This document shows positions 23,065-30,332 of a stretch of DNA of 35,234 bases, piece after piece (positions within the stretch are counted from its first letter, which is position 1; every line of letters starts with the position of its first letter). The position numbers and the translations under genes were made by a program. This DNA is from Lachnospiraceae bacterium (GTDB lineage Bacteria; Bacillota; Clostridia; Lachnospirales; Lachnospiraceae), in the NCBI GenBank assembly GCA_024698485.1, contig JAILRC010000041.1, forward strand, positions 1 through 35,234. Reading direction: 5' to 3'. The notes below the pieces were generated by a model, which worked only from the letters and a program-made list of their open reading frames with translations, ran no database searches and was not told the origin of the DNA.

Positions 23065-24039
23065 ATGGGCTATCAAAATATCAGTTTTCCCAAAGGGAGT
23101 TTGTTTCTTGTTACAGGAGGAGCAGGCTTTATAGGATCCAACCTCTGTGAGGCGATCCTGAAACTTGGTTACAGAGTTCGCTGCCTTGACGATCTCTCCA
23201 CGGGAAAACAGGCAAATGTGGATCTGTTTATAGATGATCCGAATTATGAGTTTGTAAAGGGTGATATAAAGGATCTGGAAACATGCATGAAAGCCTGCGA
23301 AGGTGTAGATTATGTTTTGAATCAGGCTGCATGGGGCTCGGTGCCGAGATCCATTGAGATGCCTCTCTTCTATTGCGCAAACAACATAATGGGTACATTA
23401 AACATGCTGGAAGCCGCCAGACAGAAAGGGGTCAAGAAGTTCGTCTATGCCTCCTCCAGCAGTGTTTACGGTGATGAGCCTGTTCTGCCCAAAAAGGAAG
23501 GAAGAGAAGGCAATCTTCTCAGTCCTTATGCGGTGTCCAAACGTGCCGACGAGGAATGGGCAAAGCAGTATACACGTCATTACGGGCTTGATACCTATGG
23601 ACTCAGATATTTCAATGTGTTCGGAAGGCGTCAGGATCCCAACGGTGCCTATGCCGCAGTGATACCAAAGTTCATCAAGCTTCTTCTGAACGGCGAAAGA
23701 CCGACGATCAACGGAGACGGCAAACAGAGCAGAGATTTTACATACATAGAAAATGTCATAGAAGCAAATCTGAAAGCCTGTCTTGCGGGAAAAGAGGCAG
23801 CGGGTCAGGCATATAATGTTGCATTTGGCGGGCGTGAGTATCTGAACGATATTTACAAAGGATTGACAGAGGCGTTGGGCGTTGATATTGAACCTGTTTA
23901 TGGCCCGGATCGTGCAGGAGATATTAAACATAGTAATGCGGACATATCTAAGGCGAGGGAACTTCTGGGATATGATCCCGACTGGAGTTTTGACAGAGGG
24001 ATCAAGGCTGCCATAGAGTGGTATAGGAACAATCTGTAA
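23065..24039 (+). CDS. tviC: TviC/WbpP-type UDP-GlcNAc(A) 4-epimerase
   Basis: The enzyme interconverts gluco and galacto forms of the N-acetylated sugar nucleotide or its uronate. The 324-residue SDR has VTGGAGFIGSNLCEAIL (about 14-30), DDLSTGKQANVD and NQAAWGSVPRSIEMP (about 90-104), the latter close to the WbpP/TviC signature. The catalytic SSSSVYG with SPYAVSKRADE (Tyr/Lys) and RYFNVFGRRQDPNGAYAAV follow. I chose ATG 23065 with GGAGG eight bases ahead; the longer frame upstream overlaps tviB and is not conserved. With TviB it should supply UDP-GalNAcA. Confidence 0.92.
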   Translation: MGYQNISFPKGSLFLVTGGAGFIGSNLCEAILKLGYRVRCLDDLSTGKQANVDLFIDDPNYEFVKGDIKDLETCMKACEGVDYVLNQAAWGSVPRSIEMPLFYCANNIMGTLNMLEAARQKGVKKFVYASSSSVYGDEPVLPKKEGREGNLLSPYAVSKRADEEWAKQYTRHYGLDTYGLRYFNVFGRRQDPNGAYAAVIPKFIKLLLNGERPTINGDGKQSRDFTYIENVIEANLKACLAGKEAAGQAYNVAFGGREYLNDIYKGLTEALGVDIEPVYGPDRAGDIKHSNADISKARELLGYDPDWSFDRGIKAAIEWYRNNL

Positions 24040-24049
24040 GGGAAATGTT

Positions 24050-24934
24050 ATGGGTATAGCAAAAAGCACAAAAAGTAAGTTGGCGGGATTACTGAAGTTC
24101 ATTCCTGATAAGATGTATATTCAGATCAGGTATTTCTTGAGTTTTCACAGGTTCGTTAATTTCAAAAACCCTCAGACCTACAATGAGAAGTTGCAATGGT
24201 TAAAGGTTAATATGAAAAACGATCTGTATCAGGATCTTGTTGATAAGATCAAAGTCAGGGAATACGTTGAAAAGATCATTGGAAAAGAGTATCTTGTGCC
24301 TGTTCTCGGAGTTTGGGACTGCGTGGAAGATATTGACTTCGACAGCCTCCCGGAACGTTTTGTATTAAAATGTACTCACGATTCCGGAAGTGTTTATATC
24401 TGTAAGGATAAATCCAAAGAGGATTTCCAAAAGATCAGGGAGAGATTTTCGGGTTATATGAAACGAAATCTCTACTACAACGGAAGAGAATGGCCCTATA
24501 AGAACCTGACTCCGAGGGTATATGCGGAGGAATATCTTGAAGACAGTACCTACAGAGAACTCAGAGACTACAAGTTGTTTTGCTTTAACGGCGTTGTAAA
24601 GATGTTCAAAATAGACTGGGGACGTTTTACGGATCACAGGGCAAATTATTATGATGCAGACGGCAATCTGCTTCCATTTGATGAACAGGGTCTTCCAAGA
24701 TCGGAAGAAGCGGGGATAAAAGTTCCCGAAACATTAAAAAGCATGATCGAGTCAGCACAAAAACTTATAAAGGGATTTCCCTTTGCTCGTGTAGATTTTT
24801 ATGATGTAAACGGGAAGGTGTATTTTGGTGAGATCACATTTTTCCCGGGTTCCGGGTTCAGAAGGATCGAACCTGCAGAATGGGATTACAGGATTGGACA
24901 GTGGATCGTGTTGGGTGATAAGACAAAAGAGTGA
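24050..24934 (+). CDS. tupA: TupA-like ATP-grasp ligase
   Basis: TupA was named for teichuronopeptide synthesis in alkaliphilic Bacillus. ATP-grasp enzymes join a carboxylate to an amine using ATP. The 294-residue product has NFKNPQTYNEKLQWLKV (about 36-52), RFVLKCTHDSGSVYICKD (ATP lysines), RVYAEEYLED, DYKLFCFNGVVKM and the metal-binding end ARVDFYDVNGKVYFGEITFF, then PGSG. It sits 10 bases after the uronic acid genes. A reasonable reading is that it attaches an amino acid to the uronate carboxyl of the repeat unit, but neither amine nor acid partner is shown by the sequence. Confidence 0.85.
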   Translation: MGIAKSTKSKLAGLLKFIPDKMYIQIRYFLSFHRFVNFKNPQTYNEKLQWLKVNMKNDLYQDLVDKIKVREYVEKIIGKEYLVPVLGVWDCVEDIDFDSLPERFVLKCTHDSGSVYICKDKSKEDFQKIRERFSGYMKRNLYYNGREWPYKNLTPRVYAEEYLEDSTYRELRDYKLFCFNGVVKMFKIDWGRFTDHRANYYDADGNLLPFDEQGLPRSEEAGIKVPETLKSMIESAQKLIKGFPFARVDFYDVNGKVYFGEITFFPGSGFRRIEPAEWDYRIGQWIVLGDKTKE

Positions 24935-24942
24935 GGCCACGG

Positions 24943-26160
24943 ATGCAGAAAACACTAGAACCGGTTGTTTTTTATGTTGGGAATTTTAAACCTTTTTTAA
25001 TGGATGCACAATGCCAGCTCGTTCTCGGAAATTCCATGATATTAAGAGATATGGGTTATAAGGTGGTGTTGATAGGCAATGAGAGTTCCGAAAAAAGCGA
25101 AAAGGATGTTAGTGTGATTGAGGGATTTGATTGCTATAATGTGGAATTCAACAAAAGCCTTAAGGGGCTAGCCGAAAGCTACCTGAAACATTGTGAACTT
25201 TGTGAGATATTTTCAAGGTATGAAAAGCCTGCCATGATCATTAATTATGGGACATATGGATTTGCTATTCAGCTGTGGCTTTTATGGAAATGGTGTAAAA
25301 AGAATAGAATTCCGTTGATATCGAATCAGGTTGACCTTTCTTCTTTGGCACATGGAACATTCATTGAAAGAGTTATAAAGCATTTTGATGTTCTGATCAA
25401 AAAAAGAGTAACGTTACGCAGCAATGGCATTATCGGTGTTACGGAATATATATGCGATTATTATAAAAAGGATTTTCATGCACCAACAACAGTTATTCCT
25501 CCTTTGAAAAAGAAGATTGAGGAATATGAAATTAATAAGACAGAAGACTTGGTTACGATAGTATATGTTGGGGTTCCCTTTCCTATTGACGGAAGAAAGG
25601 TTGATGAAGAAGCATACAAAGATCGTATAGATAAATTCATTGATCTTTTATTAAGAGTAAAAGACAGGGTTAGAGATTTCAAGTTTAATCTGTATGGATT
25701 GACTCAGGAACAATATTTAAGAGTTGTAGATAGACATAGTGAGATAATAAAAAATTGTGGTGATCGGATCAAGTTTTTTGGTAGAATAGACTATGCGGAA
25801 TCTTTGGAAGTAATGAAAAAAGCCGATTTTTCAGTTGTTTACAGAGATGTAAATGAAATGAATCAGGCAGGATTTTCGAGTAAACTTGTGGAAAGTATTG
25901 CATGTGGGACTCCCGTGATCATGACCGATACCGGCGATTACACCAAATATTTAAAAGATGGAGAAAACTGTTTTGTTCTGGATCCGACCGATCCGCAAAA
26001 AGAACAGGACAGGCTTGTAGAGATCCTGAATATGGACGATGAAGCCATTATGTCAATAAAAAATAATTGCAGAGAACAAGATGTTTTCAATTATGAAAGA
26101 TATATTGACAGGATGAGTGGCTTTGTAAATGAGGTAAACAATTATTATACTCGGAGGTGA
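24943..26160 (+). CDS. GT-B fold (family 4-like) glycosyltransferase
   Basis: The 405-residue enzyme has an N-terminal half opening PVVFYVGNFKPF and a C-terminal donor domain. The donor domain contains RIDYAESLEVMKKADFSVVYR and then FSSKLVESIACGTPVIMTDTGDY (about 305-327, read in parts), the nucleotide-sugar loop with the conserved glutamate. ATG 24943 with TGAGG six bases ahead is preferred to GTG 24931, which overlaps the tupA stop codon. The gene is visibly richer in A/T than the upstream sugar-nucleotide genes. Donor and acceptor are unknown. Confidence 0.86.
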   Translation: MQKTLEPVVFYVGNFKPFLMDAQCQLVLGNSMILRDMGYKVVLIGNESSEKSEKDVSVIEGFDCYNVEFNKSLKGLAESYLKHCELCEIFSRYEKPAMIINYGTYGFAIQLWLLWKWCKKNRIPLISNQVDLSSLAHGTFIERVIKHFDVLIKKRVTLRSNGIIGVTEYICDYYKKDFHAPTTVIPPLKKKIEEYEINKTEDLVTIVYVGVPFPIDGRKVDEEAYKDRIDKFIDLLLRVKDRVRDFKFNLYGLTQEQYLRVVDRHSEIIKNCGDRIKFFGRIDYAESLEVMKKADFSVVYRDVNEMNQAGFSSKLVESIACGTPVIMTDTGDYTKYLKDGENCFVLDPTDPQKEQDRLVEILNMDDEAIMSIKNNCREQDVFNYERYIDRMSGFVNEVNNYYTRR

Positions 26161-26164
26161 TCGG

Positions 26165-27178
26165 ATGAGTGAAGGTTTTGATATTCCGATAGTCGTTTTT
26201 TTCTTTAACAGAGATGATCTGATCGTAAAGATCATAGACAGGATATCTGAGATAAAGCCGAAGAAGATGTATCTGATGTCAGATGCGGGCAGAAATCCCG
26301 AAGAAGCGGAAATGGTCAACAAGACACGTGCAGCCGTAGAACAGCGGATCACCTGGGATTGTGAGATAGTAAAGAATTACGCAGAAACAAATCGTGGTGT
26401 TTACCAAAGTATAGGAAAGGGTGCCCAATGGGTGTTTGAAAGAGAGCGTGAAGCGATCTTTCTCGAAGACGATAATCTCCCGGAACTGACTTTCTTCGCT
26501 TATTGTAAGGAATTGCTGGAAAAATATCGTGATGATAACAGGATCTTATGGATCTGCGGCACAAATTATCTTACGGATTACACTCCTGCCGACGGAAGCA
26601 GTTATATGTTCACCAAGCATCTTTTACCTTGCGGGTGGGCCAGCTGGTCGCATAAGTTCCTTAAGTATTATGATGGAGAAATGAATGGTATGGAGGCAAA
26701 GAAAATTGAGAAACTACTTTGCTATTCATACGAGGACAAGGCTCTATATAGACAGCAGATATATAATTTTAAAGGAACATATTATAAACTTCGTCATTCT
26801 CAAAGAGTATCCTGGGATCATCAGATGTGCTTTAGCTTAAGATATAATAATATGCTGGGCATATCTCCGTCGAAGAACCAGATAAAAAACATCGGTGCTG
26901 ATGAAAGATCCACTCACGGCGGGACCGGTTTAAATAAAGTTATGACACGAAGATTCTGCGGTATGGATTCAAAACCGTTGGAGTTTCCTTTGATCCATCC
27001 GGATCATGTAATGGTTGATGCCGAATATGAATATAAGATCGGAAAGATCATCCTTCAACCGTTATCAAAACGAATTGTTTATAAGATCGTGCGATTAATT
27101 AAACCTTTCTTGGGGTTCGGACCGTATGATAGTGTATCGCTTGCAGCGATAAAGAAAAAGTTTAAACGTCAAAAGTAA
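26165..27178 (+). CDS. GT-A fold glycosyltransferase (HlpA-like)
   Basis: The 337-residue protein opens DIPIVVFFFNRDDLIVKII (about 6-24), has YLMSDAGRNPEE and then ETNRGVYQSIGKGAQWVFE. The metal site AIFLEDDNLPELTFF (about 97-111) plays the DxD role. It resembles hemolytic-protein HlpA-like or nucleotide-diphospho-sugar transferases found in capsule loci. WICGTNYLTDY and LPCGWASWSHKF are also typical. No membrane span is seen. It begins four bases after the preceding gene. It is the third non-initiating transferase of the locus. Confidence 0.8.
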   Translation: MSEGFDIPIVVFFFNRDDLIVKIIDRISEIKPKKMYLMSDAGRNPEEAEMVNKTRAAVEQRITWDCEIVKNYAETNRGVYQSIGKGAQWVFEREREAIFLEDDNLPELTFFAYCKELLEKYRDDNRILWICGTNYLTDYTPADGSSYMFTKHLLPCGWASWSHKFLKYYDGEMNGMEAKKIEKLLCYSYEDKALYRQQIYNFKGTYYKLRHSQRVSWDHQMCFSLRYNNMLGISPSKNQIKNIGADERSTHGGTGLNKVMTRRFCGMDSKPLEFPLIHPDHVMVDAEYEYKIGKIILQPLSKRIVYKIVRLIKPFLGFGPYDSVSLAAIKKKFKRQK

Positions 27179-27196
27179 CTGCTTGGAGAGGGAAAG

Positions 27197-28552
27197 ATGG
27201 CCAAAAAGTTAATGATTCGAAAAAGTCACATAATGGCTATTGTTGTTATTTTTTGTTTTTTATTTAATTCAGGACACTTTTATATTCTGGCAAATGATAT
27301 ATATGCTCATCTTTCTCTGGCGTTTTTGGCAGGATTGCTTCTTGTGGTGTATGGACCCAAAAAAAGATTTTTTATAAAGTCAAAGATTTGGTTACAGCCG
27401 TTTATGATCTTAAGCATATGGATTATAGCGGTTATGTTCCTTACATTTGAAGTAAGAATATTCGGATCATATTTACGACAGATACTGGTATTGATCGTTT
27501 CAACCTTGGTGGCTATAAACATTAAGTTTAAAACTTTTAGATATTGGTTTGTAAGGTTTATGGTCTTTGTAACGGCAGTAGCAATTGTGGTTTGGATATG
27601 GGTAAATGTTCTGTCTCTTGAGTTGCCATTACCAAATATAAAATCCACATGGGAAAAAACATATTTCCCGGATTATAAAAACGGATTTATTGTTTTTGTC
27701 TATATACATATGCCCAATAAACTGATGGGACCATTTTGGGAACCCGGGCTTTTTGCGACCATGGCATGTTATGCTCTTTTATTGAATACGGAGTATGATA
27801 CGAGGAGCCGAAAAAGTAAACGTCGCCATTTAATGGCAGATATTCTGTTTGTTGTAGGCATTCTTTTAACTCTTTCCACTGCAGGCTACATATTGATCCT
27901 CATAGTTGTGCTGATAAGATATTTGTCTGTGACAAATAAAAATTTTGCCGGATGGCAGTTTATGCTTATTATGCTGACTGTTGTGACTTTGTTTATGTTT
28001 CAGCAGCAGATAGTTACATTTTTATCCGCAACTATTCCCTCTGTGTTTGGAAAACTCACGGTAAATAGTGTATCTAAAACCACAAGATTTAATGGGCCGC
28101 TTGTTGACCTGACGATATTTTTTCAACATCCTGTTATTGGCACAGGTATGCAGAGATATTTACAAATATGGCCCACATATGCTGATATTCTTGGGGTTGA
28201 GTCCAGAACGAGTTCAATTACATACTTTATAGCGAATTTTGGCATTTTAGGATTGTTGTTTCCGATAGAGATTGCAAAGGGAGTAATGAATCAAAAAAAG
28301 ATTAACTGGAATGCAAGAACACTGCTAATGCTTTTAATTGTGCTGATTCTTTCAAAAGAACCGCATTTCTTTAATTTGATGAGCTGTACTTTGATCGCAT
28401 ACTTGTACAATAATTCGAATATATTTGTGGGTCGAGCAATTGAAGTCGAGACTCTTCCGCCTGCCCCTTGGGAACTCCCGCGTAATGATGATATTGAAAA
28501 TGAGGCAGAGGCTGTTACAGGAGGTAATAGCAATTTTACGGAAGGAAGATAG
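27197..28552 (+). CDS. wzy: Wzy-type repeat-unit polymerase
   Basis: The 451-residue, very hydrophobic protein has about ten spans and a large outside loop (about 155-190, with KTYFPDYKNGFIVFVYIHMP). A second loop carries TTRFNGPLVDLTIFFQHPVIGTGMQ (about 294-318, in two parts), a pattern of Wzy/O-antigen ligase family proteins. The ~35-residue C-terminal tail is acidic and cytoplasmic. Only a weak ribosome site (TTGGAGAGGG) precedes it. It joins the flipped repeat units outside the membrane. The gene is AT-rich like many wzy genes, and the sequence is family-specific only in loop pattern. Confidence 0.82.
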   Translation: MAKKLMIRKSHIMAIVVIFCFLFNSGHFYILANDIYAHLSLAFLAGLLLVVYGPKKRFFIKSKIWLQPFMILSIWIIAVMFLTFEVRIFGSYLRQILVLIVSTLVAINIKFKTFRYWFVRFMVFVTAVAIVVWIWVNVLSLELPLPNIKSTWEKTYFPDYKNGFIVFVYIHMPNKLMGPFWEPGLFATMACYALLLNTEYDTRSRKSKRRHLMADILFVVGILLTLSTAGYILILIVVLIRYLSVTNKNFAGWQFMLIMLTVVTLFMFQQQIVTFLSATIPSVFGKLTVNSVSKTTRFNGPLVDLTIFFQHPVIGTGMQRYLQIWPTYADILGVESRTSSITYFIANFGILGLLFPIEIAKGVMNQKKINWNARTLLMLLIVLILSKEPHFFNLMSCTLIAYLYNNSNIFVGRAIEVETLPPAPWELPRNDDIENEAEAVTGGNSNFTEGR

Positions 28553-28556
28553 GATC

Positions 28557-29900
28557 ATGATAAAGGTTGATATGAGGGACAAGCGGTTATTATATAATAT
28601 AGTTGGGGCATTTGCTGTAAAAGGCCTTGGGCTGCTGATCAATTTTTTTACAGTTCCGCTTTATATGAAATACTTCGAAAACGAAGGTATTTTAGGCGTA
28701 TGGTATACCATTTTGTCCATCCTCACCTGGGTTTTAACCTTTGATCTGGGAATCGGTAACGGATTGAGAAATCATCTTGTAGAGCCCATTGTCAAAAAGA
28801 ACTCGAAAGACATTAAGATCTACCTGTCCTCGGCATACGCATCATTGGGCTGCGTCTCTGTGGTGATACTTGCCGTAGGTCTGATCGTAGTAAATGTACT
28901 GAACTGGAATTCGATATTTAAGGTATCAAGCGAGATAATCCCCTTAAGTGCGTTGAGGCTTGCGTTTGGAATATCCATCGCAGGCTTGGCGATCCAGTTC
29001 TTTTTGAAACTGATACTTTCTGTTCTTAACGCCATGGAAAAAACAGCAATATCAAATGCGATAATGCTGTTTTCCAATGTGATCAACTTTTTGTTTTTGT
29101 ACGTAGGGTATTCGGGGGGAGATATTGACAGATTGATCACTCTCTCAGTTGTTTATGCCTGTGCGGTGAACATTCCCCTTGTGATCACGACGGTCGTTTT
29201 ATTTGCGGGAAGATTCAGAGACAGTTTACCTTCTTTGTCGGATTACAATAAAGCATATGCAGGAAGAGTCCTGGGACTGGGAGGAAGTTTTTTTGCCATC
29301 CAGATACTGTTCATGATCATAACTTCCACCAATGAGTTCTTTATTTCAAACGTATTTGGTGCTGACAATGTTGTCGAGTTTCAGGTATACAATAAAGTTT
29401 TTTATACCTTTGTTACGCTGTTTTCATTGATAACGAACCCGATATGGTCTGCTGTTACAAGAGCATGGAAAGAAAAACGTTTCAAGTGGATCAGAAAATC
29501 TTTTTATATGATGCTGGGAACAGCAGCGTTAGGTGTTATCGGGGTGGTGATCCTGTCTTTGATCTTCCAGCCGGTGGTAGATATCTGGCTAAGGGATGAA
29601 GCGATCGTAACCGAAGGAAAGTATATTTTTGCTTTTGCTGTTTACGTAAGCATTATGTTTTTTGTTTTTGCGGTCAATGGTATAGCAAATGGCATACAAT
29701 CCTTGAAGCCACAAGTTGTTTGGTTTTCTGTCTCGGTGTTCGTAAAATGTGCGATATGTGTATTTTTTAAGGGTTATATAGAATCCTGGGATGTGATCAT
29801 ATGGATCAATTCTATAACTCTCGTACCATATGTTATATTCCAGATTGTTGATCTTTCACGTAGACTTGATATATTAGAAAAAGAGATTAAGAAAAATTGA
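28557..29900 (+). CDS. wzx: Wzx-type repeat-unit flippase (MOP superfamily)
   Basis: The 447-residue membrane protein has about 12-14 spans and starts with NIVGAFAVKGLGLLINFFTV (about 12-31) and IWYTILS-like first-helix motifs found in polysaccharide flippases. It moves the lipid-linked repeat across the membrane. ATG 28557 is preferred: AAGGAAG lies nine bases upstream, and it follows wzy by four bases. An ATG at 28425 in the same frame lies inside wzy and is unlikely. It is the last gene of the synthesis block. An 8-bp inverted repeat (29895-29902 with 29927-29934) spans its stop codon but lacks a T tract. Confidence 0.88.
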   Translation: MIKVDMRDKRLLYNIVGAFAVKGLGLLINFFTVPLYMKYFENEGILGVWYTILSILTWVLTFDLGIGNGLRNHLVEPIVKKNSKDIKIYLSSAYASLGCVSVVILAVGLIVVNVLNWNSIFKVSSEIIPLSALRLAFGISIAGLAIQFFLKLILSVLNAMEKTAISNAIMLFSNVINFLFLYVGYSGGDIDRLITLSVVYACAVNIPLVITTVVLFAGRFRDSLPSLSDYNKAYAGRVLGLGGSFFAIQILFMIITSTNEFFISNVFGADNVVEFQVYNKVFYTFVTLFSLITNPIWSAVTRAWKEKRFKWIRKSFYMMLGTAALGVIGVVILSLIFQPVVDIWLRDEAIVTEGKYIFAFAVYVSIMFFVFAVNGIANGIQSLKPQVVWFSVSVFVKCAICVFFKGYIESWDVIIWINSITLVPYVIFQIVDLSRRLDILEKEIKKN

Positions 29901-29928
29901 TCACTCTACGCAACGGCTTGCATCTCGA

Positions 29929-30138
29929 TCAATTCGCCCTCATATCCATTGCTTCCTCAAGCGTGGTTGTTTGCGGTACTGCTCCAAAAAGAGATTCTGC
30001 AACCTCCATTCTGCTTTGAAAAGGGTTTGTAAGTTTTGCAACCACTTTTCCGTATCTGGTTATGTATATATCTTCCGTAGAGGCAAGCAATAAGTACTTG
30101 TTGAGATTTGTCTTGAATTCTGTTGTTGTTATCAACAT
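29929..30138 (-). CDS. orphan Phd/YefM-family antitoxin
   Basis: The 69-residue product has the Phd/YefM fold pattern: MLITTTEFKTNLNKYLLLAS (dimer and DNA-binding part), DIYITRYGKVVAKLTNP, then a short helical tail (SLFGAVPQTTTLEEAMDM) that would cover a toxin. AAAGGAG precedes the ATG. Downstream on the same strand only 28 bases remain before the convergent wzx stop codon, so no toxin gene is present and none lies upstream. It may be a relic, a trans-acting antitoxin or a plain repressor. The promoter upstream is listed separately. Confidence 0.82.
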   Translation of the reverse strand: MLITTTEFKTNLNKYLLLASTEDIYITRYGKVVAKLTNPFQSRMEVAESLFGAVPQTTTLEEAMDMRAN

Positions 30139-30161
30139 GGGCTATTTCTCCTTTGTAGAAA

Positions 30162-30189
30162 GTCTTACAAAAAAGGAAGAGATTGTCAA
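30162..30189 (-). promoter_or_regulatory. possible promoter of the antitoxin gene
   Basis: On the minus strand a perfect TTGACA (30189-30184) stands 16 bases before TAAGAC (30167-30162), a weak -10. It lies 24 bases ahead of the start codon. Confidence 0.4.
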
Positions 30190-30259
30190 GGCAATCGGAC
30201 GAAATTAAATACATTTATAATATATATTTGATCTTTTCATTTCCTTCCACCCCCAAATG

Positions 30260-30268
30260 TGGTATGAT
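30260..30268 (+). promoter_or_regulatory. extended -10 promoter of glmS
   Basis: TGG-TATGAT (30260-30268) forms an extended -10 with 5 of 6 matches; the -35 (30240-30245) is poor. The ~65-base leader to the start codon has no long conserved fold, and I see no glmS-ribozyme-like sequence in it. Confidence 0.45.
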
Positions 30269-30332
30269 AGGTCAAGTTAACATTTATTAACAATTTTTGG
30301 TGAGTTTAGACTCTAGATCAGGAGAACGTATT

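Noticed and set aside
30269..30332. glmS ribozyme ahead of glmS
   Set aside because: The leader from the likely promoter to the start is about 65 bases and shows no ribozyme core pattern; the ribozyme is around 150 bases or longer.
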